The notes under the pieces were generated by a model, which saw only the letters and a program-made list of their open reading frames with translations, searched no databases and was not told the origin of the DNA. The position numbers were made by a program, and so were the translations under genes. A stretch of 64,000 nucleotides of DNA from Oscillospiraceae bacterium (GTDB lineage Bacteria > Bacillota > Clostridia > Oscillospirales > Oscillospiraceae): contig WRAB01000005.1 of NCBI GenBank assembly GCA_009780435.1, positions 1-64,000 of the forward strand, read 5' to 3'. This document shows, one piece after another, positions 16,177 through 25,843 of the stretch; within the stretch, counting starts at the first letter, position 1; the number at the start of each line of letters is the position of its first letter.

Positions 16177-16472
16177 TGAGAAGCGCCTACGATATCATCA
16201 TCCGCCCCATCATCACCGAGCAGTCCATGGAGCAGACCGACCTGAAAAAGTACGCGTTTGAGGTCGCCCGGGATGCGGGGAAAATTGAGATCAAGCGCGC
16301 CGTGGAAGAAGTCTTCGGCGTGAAGGTCGCCAAAGTCAACACCCTCCATGTGAAGGGAAAAGAGAAGCGGCAAGGCCGCCATCCGGCTGGCAAGACAGCC
16401 GCCTGGAAAAAAGCAGTCGTCCGCTTGACCGACGATTCTAAGACCATCGAATTCTTCGAGGGAATGGTGTAA
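16176..16472 (+). CDS. rplW: 50S ribosomal protein L23
   Basis: 98 residues. L23 sits at the tunnel exit and is the docking site for trigger factor and SRP. The N-terminal [14 protein letters not shown] and [20 protein letters not shown] are family hallmarks, and the basic loop [20 protein letters not shown] contacts rRNA. Begins inside the rplD stop (ATGATG context at 16174) and is followed 16 bp later by rplB. Confidence 0.96.
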   Translation: MRSAYDIIIRPIITEQSMEQTDLKKYAFEVARDAGKIEIKRAVEEVFGVKVAKVNTLHVKGKEKRQGRHPAGKTAAWKKAVVRLTDDSKTIEFFEGMV

Positions 16473-16488
16473 GGGAGGAAAAAAGCAC

Positions 16489-17325
16489 ATGTCAATTAAA
16501 ACATTCAAACCCACCACCCCGTCGAGACGACACATGACCGTTTCCGGATTCGATGGCGTGGATAAGAAGGCAAAACCGGAAAAAAGTCTGGTAGAGCCCC
16601 TGAAGAAACATGCGGGCCGCAACAGCTATGGCCGGATCACCATCCGCCACAGAGGCGGTGGCGCAAAAAGAAAGTATCGAATCATCGACTTTAAGCGCAA
16701 CAAGATCGACATGGAAGCCAAAGTCTTGCGCTTAGAATACGATCCCAACCGGAGCGCCAACATTGCGCTTCTGGAATACACCGACGGCGAACGCCGGTAT
16801 ATTCTGGCCCCAGCCGGATTAAACGCAGGCGACACCGTAATCTCCTCCACCGGGGCGGATATTAAGCCGGGCAACGCGCTCCCCATCCAGAACATCCCTG
16901 TGGGTACTGTGATCCACAACATCGAACTATCCCCCGGCCGGGGCGGCCAGATGGTCCGTTCCGCTGGAACCAGCGCACAACTCATGGCAAAAGAAGCGGG
17001 TATGGCCCAGCTCCGGATGCCCTCTGGTGAGTATCGTCTGGTGCGGGTGGAGTGTAAGGCCACCATCGGCCAAGTGGGAAATGTGGACCACGGCAACATC
17101 TCCATCGGCAAGGCTGGCAGAAAACGCCACATGGGATGGCGGCCCACGGTTCGCGGCTCCGTTATGAACCCAGTTGACCACCCCCACGGCGGCGGTGAGG
17201 GCAAGAGCCCCATCGGCAGACCCGGCCCTGTAACACCCTGGGGCAAACCCACCCTGGGCTACAAGACCAGAAAAAAGAAAAATCCCACCGACAAATATAT
17301 CGTCAAGCGGCGTAACGTGAAGTAA
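16489..17325 (+). CDS. rplB: 50S ribosomal protein L2
   Basis: 278 residues, the normal L2 length. L2 is needed for subunit joining and lies near the peptidyl transferase centre. [18 protein letters not shown] near the N-terminus, then the C-terminal [18 protein letters not shown] loop with the conserved His, and the basic tail [18 protein letters not shown]. The ATG at 16489 follows GGGAGGAAAA. Standard place between rplW and rpsS. Confidence 0.97.
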   Translation: MSIKTFKPTTPSRRHMTVSGFDGVDKKAKPEKSLVEPLKKHAGRNSYGRITIRHRGGGAKRKYRIIDFKRNKIDMEAKVLRLEYDPNRSANIALLEYTDGERRYILAPAGLNAGDTVISSTGADIKPGNALPIQNIPVGTVIHNIELSPGRGGQMVRSAGTSAQLMAKEAGMAQLRMPSGEYRLVRVECKATIGQVGNVDHGNISIGKAGRKRHMGWRPTVRGSVMNPVDHPHGGGEGKSPIGRPGPVTPWGKPTLGYKTRKKKNPTDKYIVKRRNVK

Positions 17326-17341
17326 AGGAGGCAGATGATTC

Positions 17342-17614
17342 ATGGGTAGAAGTGTGAAGAAAGGCCCCTTTGCGGCACCGAAGCTGCTAAAGCGGGTGGA
17401 TGAAATGAACCAGAGCGGAGAGAAGAAGGTTTTAAAGACTTGGTCGAGAGCCAGCACCATCTTCCCCTCCTTCGTTGGACACACCATCGCAGTCCACGAC
17501 GGCCGCAGACACGTACCGGTGTATATTACGGAAGATATGGTCGGACACAAGCTGGGCGAGTTTGCCCCCACCCGCACCTACCGTGGACACGCCGGCAGCA
17601 AGACCGGCAGATAA
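17342..17614 (+). CDS. rpsS: 30S ribosomal protein S19
   Basis: 90 residues. S19 lies in the 30S head beside S13 and contacts the A-site tRNA region. [20 protein letters not shown], then [20 protein letters not shown] and [20 protein letters not shown] are classic. AAAGGAGG 10 bases before the ATG at 17342. A normal member of the S10 operon with no oddities. Confidence 0.97.
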   Translation: MGRSVKKGPFAAPKLLKRVDEMNQSGEKKVLKTWSRASTIFPSFVGHTIAVHDGRRHVPVYITEDMVGHKLGEFAPTRTYRGHAGSKTGR

Positions 17615-17630
17615 GGGGGATATGGAATAA

Positions 17631-17981
17631 ATGGAAGCAAGAGCAGAAGCAAAATTCATCCGTATTTCGCCCAGAAAGGTCAAGATCGTCTGTGATCTGA
17701 TCCGGGGCAAGGACGTTGGTGTGGCCCAGGGCATCTTACTACAGACACCCAAGGCTGCAAGTGAAGTTCTACTAAAGCTCTTAAAGAGCGCCGGTGCCAA
17801 CGCGGAGAACAACCACGAGATGGATCCCGATAGCCTCTATGTCGCTGAAGTACACGCCAGCGGCGGTCCGATTCTCAAGCGGGGCAGGCCCCGTGCCCAC
17901 GGCAGGATGTTCCGGATCAATAAAAGAACCAGTCACATCACTCTCGTGGTAAAAGAGAGAACAACAGGGGAGGAAGCATAA
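17631..17981 (+). CDS. rplV: 50S ribosomal protein L22
   Basis: 116 residues. L22 contributes the second wall of the exit-tunnel constriction and its beta-hairpin is a site of macrolide resistance. [19 protein letters not shown] near residues 10-28 and the hairpin region [19 protein letters not shown] are evident. The ATG at 17631 has GGGGGAT upstream. Its stop is separated by one base from the rpsC ATG. Confidence 0.96.
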   Translation: MEARAEAKFIRISPRKVKIVCDLIRGKDVGVAQGILLQTPKAASEVLLKLLKSAGANAENNHEMDPDSLYVAEVHASGGPILKRGRPRAHGRMFRINKRTSHITLVVKERTTGEEA

Positions 17982-17982
17982 T

Positions 17983-18843
17983 ATGGGACAAAAAGTAAAT
18001 CCCCACGGCCTGCGGGTCGGTGTCATCAAAGACTGGGACTCCAGATGGTATGCCAGAAATGATAAAGTGGGCGACCTCATCGTAGAGGACTATAAAATCC
18101 GCAAATATCTCAAAAAGACCCTCCAAGCCGCCGGTGTACCCCGGATTGAGATTGAGCGGGACAGTGTAAAAGTTAAAATCTATCTCCACTGCTCCAGACC
18201 CGGTGTGGTCATCGGCAAGGGCGGTACAGAGATTGAGCGCCTGCGTTTGCACCTAGAGGGGATGCTGGGTAAGCCTGTCTCCCTGAGCATCGTCGAGGTG
18301 AAGAGTCCTGACACCAACGCCCAATTAGTGGCGGAGAATATCGCAGGCCAGCTGGAGCGGCGGATCAGCTTCCGCCGGGCCATGAAGAACGCCATGGGCC
18401 GCGCGATGCGGATGGGCGTCCGTGGCATCAAAGTCACAGTCGGCGGCCGTTTGGGCGGCGCTGAAATCGCCAGAAGCGAGACGTATCACGAGGGAACCAT
18501 TCCCCTGCAGACCATCCGTGCCGATATCGAATACGGCTTCGCCGAAGCGGCGACCACCTATGGCCGGATCGGCGTCAAGGTTTGGATCTACAAAGGCGAG
18601 ATCCTCTCCCAGACCCTGCGCACAACCCCGCGCACAATGGACACCAGCCGTCCCCCCAGAGAGCGCCGCGACGGCGACCGCCGGGGTGGACGTGATGGAG
18701 ATCGTCGCGGCGGCAGACCCGGTGGCGGATACCAAGGTGGCGGACGTCCGGGCGGCGGCTATCAGGGCGGTGGACGTCCCGGTGGCGGCTACCAGGGGAA
18801 TCGCCCCGGCGGTGGCCCGCCTAAGGAAGGAGGAAGCCAATAA
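17983..18843 (+). CDS. rpsC: 30S ribosomal protein S3 with long Gly/Arg-rich C-terminal tail
   Basis: Residues 1-220 are a normal S3: N-terminal [18 protein letters not shown], a KH domain with the loop VVIGKGG (about 75-81) and the mRNA-entry helicase surface with [13 protein letters not shown]3 is usually 210-230 residues; this one has 286 because residues 222-286 form a low-complexity tail of [13 protein letters not shown] followed by three near-identical [10 protein letters not shown] units, encoded by a DNA tandem repeat at about 18712-18802. RG-rich tails often bind RNA. Tail expansion by repeat slippage is likely. One base after rplV and abutting rplP. Confidence 0.95.
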   Translation: MGQKVNPHGLRVGVIKDWDSRWYARNDKVGDLIVEDYKIRKYLKKTLQAAGVPRIEIERDSVKVKIYLHCSRPGVVIGKGGTEIERLRLHLEGMLGKPVSLSIVEVKSPDTNAQLVAENIAGQLERRISFRRAMKNAMGRAMRMGVRGIKVTVGGRLGGAEIARSETYHEGTIPLQTIRADIEYGFAEAATTYGRIGVKVWIYKGEILSQTLRTTPRTMDTSRPPRERRDGDRRGGRDGDRRGGRPGGGYQGGGRPGGGYQGGGRPGGGYQGNRPGGGPPKEGGSQ

Positions 18844-19284
18844 ATGTTACTCCCCAAAAGAGTGAAATACCGTAGAGTGCACAGGGGCCGTATGAAAGGC
18901 AAAGCCACACGCGGCAATACCATTACCTATGGAGAGTTCGGCCTCCAGGCCGTAGAGCCCAGTTGGATTACCTCCAACCAGATTGAGGCGGCTCGTATCG
19001 CCATGACCCGCTCCACCAAGAGGGGCGGTAAAGTTTGGATCAAAATTTTCCCCGATAAGCCCGTTACGGAAAAACCCGCCGAGACCCGCATGGGTTCCGG
19101 TAAAGGTTCTCCGGAATACTGGGTGGCTGTAGTGAAACCTGGTCGGATCCTGTTTGAGATCGCCGGTGTTACCGAGGAGGCGGCCCGTGAGGCCATGCGT
19201 CTCGCCAGCCACAAACTGCCCTGCAAGACGAAGTTCGTCGTGCGTGAGATCGAGACAGGTGGTGAATCAGATGAAGGCAAGTGA
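18844..19284 (+). CDS. rplP: 50S ribosomal protein L16
   Basis: 146 residues. L16 organises the A-site side of the 50S subunit. The N-terminus [18 protein letters not shown], the central [20 protein letters not shown] and the loop [21 protein letters not shown] are family marks, including the conserved Arg used for hydroxylation in some bacteria. Its ATG directly follows the rpsC stop. The last 14 bases overlap the start of rpmC, another sign of coupling. Confidence 0.96.
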   Translation: MLLPKRVKYRRVHRGRMKGKATRGNTITYGEFGLQAVEPSWITSNQIEAARIAMTRSTKRGGKVWIKIFPDKPVTEKPAETRMGSGKGSPEYWVAVVKPGRILFEIAGVTEEAAREAMRLASHKLPCKTKFVVREIETGGESDEGK

Positions 19285-19468
19285 TGTGCGCGAGTTGAAG
19301 CCTGCCGAGCTGGAAGAGCGGTTAGGCGAACTGAAGAAGGATTTGTTCCATCTGCGGATGGCACACGCCACCAATCAGCTGGATAACCCCATCCGAATCC
19401 GGGATATTAAGCGTGATATTGCCCGAGTCAAAACTGTATTGCGTGAAAAGAACGGGGAGGTAAGCTGA
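19271..19468 (+). CDS. rpmC: 50S ribosomal protein L29
   Basis: 65 residues, two helices. L29 lies near the tunnel exit beside L23. The core [20 protein letters not shown] followed by [19 protein letters not shown] is unmistakable. The frame is open far upstream inside rplP, but the ATG at 19271 with AGGTGG ahead gives the normal length; it overlaps the end of rplP by 14 bases. rpsQ begins one base after its TGA. Confidence 0.95.
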   Translation: MKASDVRELKPAELEERLGELKKDLFHLRMAHATNQLDNPIRIRDIKRDIARVKTVLREKNGEVS

Positions 19469-19469
19469 G

Positions 19470-19733
19470 ATGGCGGAAAAGAGAACAACATCCAGAAAAA
19501 CAAGGATCGGCACTGTGGTCAGCGATAAAATGGATAAGACCGTCGTAGTGCTGGTGGAAGACAGAACTGCCCATCCCTTGTACAAAAAAATTATTAAGCG
19601 ATCTATGAAGCTCAAAGCCCACGACGAGGAAAACCAGTGCGGCACCGGGGACAGAGTACGGATCATGGAGACCCGTCCACTCTCCCGCGACAAGCGCTGG
19701 CGTCTGGTTGAGATCATTGAGAAAGCCAAGTAA
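19470..19733 (+). CDS. rpsQ: 30S ribosomal protein S17
   Basis: 87 residues. S17 is a primary 16S rRNA-binding protein with an OB fold. The start [20 protein letters not shown], then [19 protein letters not shown] and [20 protein letters not shown] fit the family throughout. The ATG at 19470 lies one base after rpmC with GGGGAGG ahead. Normal gene, normal place. Confidence 0.96.
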   Translation: MAEKRTTSRKTRIGTVVSDKMDKTVVVLVEDRTAHPLYKKIIKRSMKLKAHDEENQCGTGDRVRIMETRPLSRDKRWRLVEIIEKAK

Positions 19734-19748
19734 GGAGGTGCTGGTAGT

Positions 19749-20117
19749 ATGATACAACAAGAGTCCTATTTAAAGGTTGCCGACAACACCGGCGCCAAAG
19801 AGATCAAAACCATCCGTGTGCTAGGCGGTACACGGCGCAGATACGCCAACATTGGCGATGTAATCGTTGCCTCCGTGCGTAAGGCCGCCCCCGGCGGCAC
19901 TGTGAAAAAGGGTGAAGTTGTGCGGGCCGTCATCGTGCGTACGGCCAAGGGCGTGCGCCGTGCAGACGGCACCTATGTCCGATTCGATGAGAATGCGGCG
20001 GTACTGATCCGGGAAGATAAAAATCCCAGAGGTACCCGCATCTTTGGCCCTGTGGCCCGGGAGCTCCGGGATAAGGATTACATGAAAATCCTGTCCCTCG
20101 CCCCCGAAGTGATATAG
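19749..20117 (+). CDS. rplN: 50S ribosomal protein L14
   Basis: 122 residues, the standard L14 length. L14 forms an intersubunit bridge and is the binding site of the silencing factor Rsf[20 protein letters not shown], then [20 protein letters not shown] and [23 protein letters not shown] are diagnostic. AAGGAGGTG precedes the ATG at 19749. Confidence 0.97.
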   Translation: MIQQESYLKVADNTGAKEIKTIRVLGGTRRRYANIGDVIVASVRKAAPGGTVKKGEVVRAVIVRTAKGVRRADGTYVRFDENAAVLIREDKNPRGTRIFGPVARELRDKDYMKILSLAPEVI

Positions 20118-20130
20118 GAGGGACCAGAGG

Positions 20131-20478
20131 ATGCATATAAAAAAAGACGATATCGTGGTTGTCATCTCCGGCAGGGACGCAGGGGATGAACCCAAACAGG
20201 GCAAAGTCCTCTCCGTGGATCCCGAGAATGGGAAGGTCATTGTCGAGGGCGTCTCTATGGCCAAGCGCCACAAGAAACCCAGAAAACAGGGCCAGCCGGG
20301 CGGCATCATCAAGATGGAGACCCCCATTTACGCCTCAAAAGTGATGCGGGTCTGCCCCAAGTGTAAAAAGCCCACACGCCACGCTGTCAAAGTTGACCTC
20401 ACGCAGCGGACGACCAAAAGCGGCAAGCCAAAAGCCATAAGCATCCGGGTCTGCAAAAAATGCGGCGCGGAAATCTAA
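20131..20478 (+). CDS. rplX: 50S ribosomal protein L24
   Basis: 115 residues. L24 starts 50S assembly. The KOW motif is in the first 35 residues (IKKDDIVVVISGRDAG and GKVLSVDPENGKVIVEGV), and the C-terminal part carries CPKCKKPTRHA and CKKCG, a CxxC pair on each side that probably binds zinc. ATG at 20131 with GGAGGG upstream, 13 bp after rplN. Confidence 0.96.
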   Translation: MHIKKDDIVVVISGRDAGDEPKQGKVLSVDPENGKVIVEGVSMAKRHKKPRKQGQPGGIIKMETPIYASKVMRVCPKCKKPTRHAVKVDLTQRTTKSGKPKAISIRVCKKCGAEI

Positions 20479-20496
20479 CAGGGAGGAGCAGTTCAA

Positions 20497-21039
20497 TTGA
20501 CTAGAATGAAGAAAAAGTATCAGGACGAAGTGGCTCCCGCCCTGATGAAGCAATTCGGCTACAAGAGCGTCATGGAAGTGCCGCGCTTAGAGAAGATCGT
20601 CGTCAACGTCGGTTGCGGCGACGCCCGGGATAATGTGAAAGCGTTAGACGCCGTGGTGAAAGACATCAGCGAGATTACCGGCCAAAAAGCCGTCGTGACC
20701 AAGGCCAAGAAGAGTGTCGCCAACTTCAAACTCCGTGAGGGGATGCCCGTCGGTGTGAAGGTGACTCTCCGGGCTGAAAAGATGTGGGAATTTCTCGACA
20801 GGCTCTTCAATGTGGCTCTGCCCCGTGTCCGTGACTTCCGTGGGATCAGTCCCAACGCCTTTGACGGCCGCGGCAACTACGCCCTGGGTATCAAAGAGCA
20901 ACTGATTTTCCCGGAAATCGACTACGACAAGATCGAGAAAATCCGCGGCATGGACGTGGTGCTCTGCACCACCGCCGAGACAGACGAAGAAGGCAGAGCG
21001 CTCTTAAGTCTCATGGGCGCGCCGTTTACGGAGGCATAG
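20497..21039 (+). CDS. rplE: 50S ribosomal protein L5
   Basis: 180 residues. L5 binds 5S rRNA and contacts P-site t[34 protein letters not shown] at the start (quoted in parts: [21 protein letters not shown]), then [14 protein letters not shown] and [20 protein letters not shown] are diagnostic. Two starts compete: TTG at 20497, 8 bases after GGGAGGAG, and ATG at 20506, 17 bases after it. Spacing favours TTG; the proteins would differ only by three residues. Confidence 0.93.
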   Translation: MTRMKKKYQDEVAPALMKQFGYKSVMEVPRLEKIVVNVGCGDARDNVKALDAVVKDISEITGQKAVVTKAKKSVANFKLREGMPVGVKVTLRAEKMWEFLDRLFNVALPRVRDFRGISPNAFDGRGNYALGIKEQLIFPEIDYDKIEKIRGMDVVLCTTAETDEEGRALLSLMGAPFTEA

Positions 21040-21042
21040 AGC

Positions 21043-21228
21043 ATGGCGAAGAAAGCACTGATCCTCAAACAGCAGAGGGAACCCAAGCACTCCACACGCC
21101 GATACAACCGCTGTAAGATCTGTGGCCGCCCCCACGCCTATCTGCGTGACTACGGCGTCTGTCGGATCTGCTTCCGGGAGCTGGCCTACAAGGGTCAAAT
21201 CCCCGGCGTGAGGAAAGCAAGCTGGTAA
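21043..21228 (+). CDS. rpsZ: 30S ribosomal protein S14, zinc-binding type
   Basis: 61 residues, the short C+ form of S14 typical of Firmicutes. A four-Cys zinc finger is visible as [11 protein letters not shown] and CRICFRE, and the C-terminus ends IPGVRKASW as in Bacillus. ATG at 21043, three bases after the rplE stop. No second, zinc-free S14 is seen in the window. Confidence 0.97.
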   Translation: MAKKALILKQQREPKHSTRRYNRCKICGRPHAYLRDYGVCRICFRELAYKGQIPGVRKASW

Positions 21229-21326
21229 ATACCGGCTCTCTTTAGATGGCAAAAGGCCGGGTCACGGACTCGGAACCTTGCCACTACAACAGGTATCTGC
21301 CTGTAACTTCTTTAAGGAGGAGACTT

Positions 21327-21725
21327 ATGCAAATTACAGATCCCATTGCGGATATGTTGACCCGGATTCGCAACGCCACTGCGGCGAAGCACGACACCGT
21401 TGACATTCCCGCATCGAAGATGAAAAAATCCATCGCCCAGATATTACAGGACGAAGGGTATATCAAAAGCTATCAACTCATTGACGACGGTGCCCAGGGC
21501 GTGATTCGTGTGACATTGAAGTACGGTCCCAGCAGGGAGAAAGTCATCACGGGCTTACGCCGTGTATCCAAACCCGGTCTCCGGGTATACGCCGGTGCCG
21601 ATGAACTGCCGAAGGTGCTCCGTGGCCTCGGAATCGCCATTATTTCCACGAGCAAGGGTGTCATGACCGACAGGGCTGCAAGAGGCCAAAATGTCGGCGG
21701 TGAAGTCCTGGCCTTTGTGTGGTAA
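21327..21725 (+). CDS. rpsH: 30S ribosomal protein S8
   Basis: 132 residues. S8 binds the 16S central domain and, in enterobacteria, represses the spc operon. [14 protein letters not shown] at the N-terminus and [27 protein letters not shown] at the end (the [12 protein letters not shown] block is conserved) fit. A longer frame starts at 21246, but ATG at 21327 follows AAGGAGGAG and begins at the family start. About 98 bp separate it from rpsZ, the largest gap in this part of the operon. Confidence 0.96.
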   Translation: MQITDPIADMLTRIRNATAAKHDTVDIPASKMKKSIAQILQDEGYIKSYQLIDDGAQGVIRVTLKYGPSREKVITGLRRVSKPGLRVYAGADELPKVLRGLGIAIISTSKGVMTDRAARGQNVGGEVLAFVW

Positions 21726-21740
21726 GGGGGGAGTTAAGAC

Positions 21741-22280
21741 ATGTCGAGAATTGGAAGAACTCCCATCATCGTCCCCGCTGGCGTAGAGGTAAAGCTGGAG
21801 GGAAACATCCTGACGGTCAAAGGCCCAAAGGGTAGCCTGACCCAGAAAATGCCTCCGGAAATGGGACTGGAAATTGAGGCGGGGCAGATCACCGTCAACC
21901 GCCCCGGCGAGCAAAAGCACCACAAGAGCCTCCACGGTCTGACCCGGACTTTGATCAACAACATGGTAGAGGGTGTGACCCAGGGGTTCAAAAAAGAACT
22001 GGAAGTCAACGGCGTGGGGTATCGTGTGGCCAAGGAAGGCAAAAAACTGGTTATGAACTTGGGTTATAGCCACCAGGTCATCGTAGAAGAGATCGACGGG
22101 ATCGAGATCGAAGCCCCTGCGGCCAACCGGATCATCATCAGCGGTATCGACAGGCAGAAAGTCGGCCAGTTTGCCGCCGATGTGAGGAAGAAGCGTCCGC
22201 CGGAACCCTATAAGGGCAAAGGCATCAAATACGCTGGCGAAGTCATTCGTCGCAAAGAAGGAAAGACCGGAGCAAAATAA
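21741..22280 (+). CDS. rplF: 50S ribosomal protein L6
   Basis: 179 residues with the two tandem L6 folds. [20 protein letters not shown] opens the first domain and [19 protein letters not shown] the second; the C-terminal signature [20 protein letters not shown] is intact. L6 lies near the GTPase-associated centre. GGGGGGAG upstream of the ATG at 21741. Confidence 0.97.
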   Translation: MSRIGRTPIIVPAGVEVKLEGNILTVKGPKGSLTQKMPPEMGLEIEAGQITVNRPGEQKHHKSLHGLTRTLINNMVEGVTQGFKKELEVNGVGYRVAKEGKKLVMNLGYSHQVIVEEIDGIEIEAPAANRIIISGIDRQKVGQFAADVRKKRPPEPYKGKGIKYAGEVIRRKEGKTGAK

Positions 22281-22297
22281 AAGGAGGTGTGCCGTAA

Positions 22298-22657
22298 ATG
22301 ATTAAAAAGATTGATACGAATAAACAGCGCCAAAAGCGCCATAGACGCGTTCGCGGTAAAGTTGCGGGCACGCCAGAGCGTCCCCGGCTCAACGTATTCC
22401 GGAGTCGCGCCCACATTTACGCCCAGATCATCGACGATGTGAACGGTGTAACCCTGTGTGCTGCCTCCTCCGCAGAAAAGGGCTTTGATGGCCCCAACGG
22501 CAACGCGGATGCCGCCAAGAAGGTCGGAAAAGCAATCGCCGACAAGGCCCGTGACAAGGGCGTTGAGACCGTGGTCTTTGACCGCGGCGGATACCTTTAC
22601 CACGGTCGTGTCCAAGCACTGGCAGAGGGCGCCCGCGAGGGCGGACTCCAGTTTTAG
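22298..22657 (+). CDS. rplR: 50S ribosomal protein L18
   Basis: 119 residues. L18 delivers 5S rRNA to the 50S subunit together with L5. [20 protein letters not shown] and [15 protein letters not shown] are conserved, as is the C-terminal [29 protein letters not shown] precedes the ATG at 22298. Confidence 0.97.
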   Translation: MIKKIDTNKQRQKRHRRVRGKVAGTPERPRLNVFRSRAHIYAQIIDDVNGVTLCAASSAEKGFDGPNGNADAAKKVGKAIADKARDKGVETVVFDRGGYLYHGRVQALAEGAREGGLQF

Positions 22658-22675
22658 CGGGAGGAGGAAGATAAG

Positions 22676-23215
22676 ATGGCGCAACCAAATGACAGAAACC
22701 GGAGAGATCGGGGAGGTCGTCGGGGCGAAGAACAGCCCAGCGAATTCAGCGAGAAGGTCGTCTCCATCAACCGGGTCTCTAAGACCGTCAAGGGCGGTCG
22801 GATCTTCAAATTCTCTGCGCTGTGCGTCGTAGGCGACGGCAAAGGCCGGGTCGGATTCGGCCAAGGCAAAGCGGGGGAGATATCCGAAGCGATCCGAAAG
22901 GGCATTGAAGACGCGAAGAAGAACGTCGAGGCTGTCACCCTGTCCGGCACCACGATCCCCCACGAGGTGATCGGTGCGTTCGGGGCGGGCAGAGTGCTCT
23001 TAAAGCCTGCGGCACCCGGTACAGGCGTAATCGCCGGCGGGGCAGTCCGTGCAGTGGTAGAGGCCGCCGGCATCAAGGACATCCGTACCAAGTGCCTGCG
23101 CTCTAACAATCCACAAAATGTGGTCCACGCTACAATGGAGGGACTGCGAAGCCTACGGGACGCGGCCCAAGTGGCGAAAATCCGGGGCAAAACCCCCGAA
23201 GAAATCACAGGTTAG
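22676..23215 (+). CDS. rpsE: 30S ribosomal protein S5
   Basis: 179 residues. S5 guards the mRNA entry site and its loop is a site of spectinomycin resistance. The N-terminus has an extra Arg/Asp-rich stretch ([17 protein letters not shown]) before the double-stranded RNA-binding domain, which carries [19 protein letters not shown]; the C-terminal part contains [22 protein letters not shown] at 22676 after GGGAGGAGG. Confidence 0.96.
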   Translation: MAQPNDRNRRDRGGRRGEEQPSEFSEKVVSINRVSKTVKGGRIFKFSALCVVGDGKGRVGFGQGKAGEISEAIRKGIEDAKKNVEAVTLSGTTIPHEVIGAFGAGRVLLKPAAPGTGVIAGGAVRAVVEAAGIKDIRTKCLRSNNPQNVVHATMEGLRSLRDAAQVAKIRGKTPEEITG

Positions 23216-23227
23216 GAGGCGGTGTAG

Positions 23228-23410
23228 ATGGCTAAGCTAAAGATTAAGCTCGTCAAGAGCCTCAATGGCAGATTGGATAAGCACATCGCCACAGCAAACT
23301 CCTTGGGGCTCCGCCGGATCGGTAGCGAGACGGTTCAGCCCGATAACCCCCAGACCCGGGGCAAGATAGCCAAGATCGGCTACCTCCTCCAGGTCACGGA
23401 AGACGAATAG
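23228..23410 (+). CDS. rpmD: 50S ribosomal protein L30
   Basis: 60 residues, usual length. [20 protein letters not shown] and [20 protein letters not shown] followed by [12 protein letters not shown] match the L30 family throughout. Its position between rpsE and rplO is standard. TAGGAGGCGG precedes the ATG at 23228. Confidence 0.96.
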   Translation: MAKLKIKLVKSLNGRLDKHIATANSLGLRRIGSETVQPDNPQTRGKIAKIGYLLQVTEDE

Positions 23411-23426
23411 GGAGGGAAAGGGAGCT

Positions 23427-23867
23427 ATGAAGTTACACGAGTTAAAACCCGCCGCGGGGTCCACGAAAGTGGCCAAGCGGAAAGGCCGTGGACCGGGTAC
23501 CGGCAACGGCAAGACCGCAGGACGTGGACACGGCGGCCAGAATTCCAGAAGTGGCGGCGGCGTCCGAGTCGGATTCGAGGGCGGCCAGATGCCCTTGGTG
23601 CGCCGGGTACCCAAGCGGGGCTTCAACAACATTTTCGCAAAACCCATGGTCAGCGTCAACCTCTCCGCACTTGAGCAATTTAGGAGCGGCAGTACCGTGA
23701 CGATCCAGAAATTAATTGACGCAGGTCTCATTTCCAAGCCGAAATACGGCGTCAAGATTCTGGCAAATGGTGAGTTCACCAAGCGTCTGACTGTGCAAGC
23801 ATCCGCATTTTCCGAATCTGCAAAAGCCAAGATAGAGGCAGCCGGCGGGAAGGCGGAGGTGGTATAG
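23427..23867 (+). CDS. rplO: 50S ribosomal protein L15
   Basis: 146 residues. L15 is a late assembly protein. The Gly-rich N-terminal arm [19 protein letters not shown] and the later [18 protein letters not shown] are signatures. ATG at 23427 with GGGAGGGAAAGGGAG ahead. Its stop lies one base before the GTG of secY, so ribosomal and secretion genes are coupled as usual. Confidence 0.96.
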   Translation: MKLHELKPAAGSTKVAKRKGRGPGTGNGKTAGRGHGGQNSRSGGGVRVGFEGGQMPLVRRVPKRGFNNIFAKPMVSVNLSALEQFRSGSTVTIQKLIDAGLISKPKYGVKILANGEFTKRLTVQASAFSESAKAKIEAAGGKAEVV

Positions 23868-23868
23868 A

Positions 23869-25167
23869 GTGCTCCAGACAATCAGAAACGCCTGGAAAAT
23901 TGAAGAGCTCCGCGGAAAGATGATCTTTACCGTGCTCATCATTGTGCTCTTCCGCCTGGGTAACGCAGTACCCGTCCCCTATGTGGATACGGTCATGTTG
24001 TCACTCCACTTCCAAGAATTACAGAACACCATCTTAGGGCTCTACAATACCATCAGCGGCGGCGCGTTTGAATCGGCCACCATTTTTGCCCTGAGCATTC
24101 AGCCCTACATTACGTCGTCCATTGTCATGCAGCTTCTCTGTATCGCCATCCCGGCGTTAGAGCGGCTACAGAAAGAGGGCGGCGAAGAGGGCAAGAAGAA
24201 GATCAACAAGATCACCCGGCTCGGCACCGTAGGGCTCGGTCTCGTCATGGGGTTTGCCTACTATCTGATGCTGGGCAACTGGGGCCTCCTGACAGAGGAT
24301 GCCACAGGGTTCGGCCCGGGACTGGTTATCGTCCTGACTTTTGCGGCAGGTAGTGCCCTGGTCATGTGGCTGGGTGAGCAGATTACCGAGTTCGGCATAG
24401 GAAATGGTATTTCTATTATCCTGTTTGCCGGGATTATCTCCACGTTCCCTGGCGCCATCGGCAGAATGATCGACGGACTCATTCACGGATTCTTCCCCTG
24501 GTGGATGATTGTACTCTCCCTTCTGGGGGCATTGGCGCTGATTGTACTCATCGTCGTCATCACAAACTCCGAGCGGAAGATTCCCGTCCAGTACGCCAAG
24601 CGCGTAGTGGGCCGGAAGATGTACGGCGGACAGAGTACGCATCTGCCCATGAAGTTAAATATGGCCGGCGTCTTGCCTATCATTTTTGCACAGGCCATCG
24701 CCAGTTTGCCGGGAACCATCGCGGCATTCGCAAACCCCGCAGAGGGGACATTCCTCTACGGTATGAGCGACCTCTTTGGCCCGACCCGGCTTCCGTTCCT
24801 CCTCACGTATACAGTATTGATCGTATTCTTTAGCTACTTCTACACCCAAGTCCAGTTCAACCCCGTGGAAGTATCCAACAACCTGAGGAAAAACGGCGGC
24901 TATATCCCGGGCTTCCGGCCCGGCAAGCCAACCAGCGACTATCTCCAGAAAATGCTTAGCAAAATTACACTCTTCGGCGCGATTTATTTGGCCTTTGTGG
25001 CCGGTGCACCGATCGTAGTCAGCATGGTCAGCGAGACGGCAGCAATGACAGGGATCGCCCTGGGCGGAACCAGCATTATCATCGTCGTGGGTGTCGCCTT
25101 GGAGACGGTGAAGAATCTCGAGAGTCAGATGCTCATGCGCCACTACAAGGGCTTCCTGGAAACGTAG
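23869..25167 (+). CDS. secY: Protein translocase subunit SecY
   Basis: The 432-residue channel subunit of SecYEG, with about ten membrane segments visible as hydrophobic blocks. GNAVPVPYVD in the first periplasmic loop, ALSIQPYITSSIVMQLL (plug and TM2 region), GLGLVMGFAYY, and the cytoplasmic C-terminal loops with NPVEVSNNLRKNGGYIPGFRPG are family marks. The start is GTG at 23869. It partners with SecG (2.6 kb here) and SecE elsewhere. Followed by adk after 17 bp. Confidence 0.96.
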   Translation: MLQTIRNAWKIEELRGKMIFTVLIIVLFRLGNAVPVPYVDTVMLSLHFQELQNTILGLYNTISGGAFESATIFALSIQPYITSSIVMQLLCIAIPALERLQKEGGEEGKKKINKITRLGTVGLGLVMGFAYYLMLGNWGLLTEDATGFGPGLVIVLTFAAGSALVMWLGEQITEFGIGNGISIILFAGIISTFPGAIGRMIDGLIHGFFPWWMIVLSLLGALALIVLIVVITNSERKIPVQYAKRVVGRKMYGGQSTHLPMKLNMAGVLPIIFAQAIASLPGTIAAFANPAEGTFLYGMSDLFGPTRLPFLLTYTVLIVFFSYFYTQVQFNPVEVSNNLRKNGGYIPGFRPGKPTSDYLQKMLSKITLFGAIYLAFVAGAPIVVSMVSETAAMTGIALGGTSIIIVVGVALETVKNLESQMLMRHYKGFLET

Positions 25168-25184
25168 GAAGGATAGAAAATCAA

Positions 25185-25820
25185 ATGAGAATCACGCTAC
25201 TAGGCGTACCCGGTGCGGGGAAGGGTACACAGGCGGAAATTTTGAGCAAACGCTTAAATCTGCCCATCGTCTCCACCGGGAACATGCTCCGAGCAGCAGT
25301 CGAGGCGGGTTCACCCCTCGGGATGGAGGTCAAAGACCTCATTGAGCACGGAGAATACGTCTGCGATCAGATTGCCTTGGAATTGGTACGGGAGCGCTTA
25401 AGTCAAAACGACTGTCACGACGGTTGTATCTTAGACGGCGTACCCAGAACAGTAGTCCAGGCAGATGGTCTGGAAGAAATGGGATTCCACGTTGACTTCT
25501 GTGTCCGTTTCGACGTGCCGGATGAGATCATCATTCACCGACTGTCCCAGCGGCGGGTCTGTCCGGCCTGCGGCGACACGTACCACCTAGCTAACAATCC
25601 ATCCCGTGTGGAGGGCATTTGCAACCTCTGTAGTACCCCTCTCTATATCCGAGCTGACGACAAGCCGGAGACCATCGCCCGGCGTCTGGATGTCTACCAC
25701 AGCCGCACGGCCCCGCTGGAGCACTATTATGACGAGCGCGGCTGTCTGAAGGGAATTCCCTCTTGCGGGACAGTGGAGGAGACGACGGCCCTTGTGCTAA
25801 AGGCCATCGGTGCCCAGTGA
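25185..25820 (+). CDS. adk: Adenylate kinase
   Basis: Converts AMP and ATP to two ADP. 211 residues with the P-loop GVPGAGKGTQ at residues 7-16, the AMP-binding STGNMLRAAVEAG, the DGVPRTVVQADGL segment and a LID domain with a four-Cys zinc site (CPACGDTYH and CNLC), typical of Gram-positive long-form Adk. The DGVPRT variant replaces the common DGFPRT. The ATG at 25185 follows GGAAGG. Normal secY-adk-map order. Confidence 0.95.
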   Translation: MRITLLGVPGAGKGTQAEILSKRLNLPIVSTGNMLRAAVEAGSPLGMEVKDLIEHGEYVCDQIALELVRERLSQNDCHDGCILDGVPRTVVQADGLEEMGFHVDFCVRFDVPDEIIIHRLSQRRVCPACGDTYHLANNPSRVEGICNLCSTPLYIRADDKPETIARRLDVYHSRTAPLEHYYDERGCLKGIPSCGTVEETTALVLKAIGAQ

Positions 25821-25843
25821 GCCAGATGGGAAGAAGAACTGCT

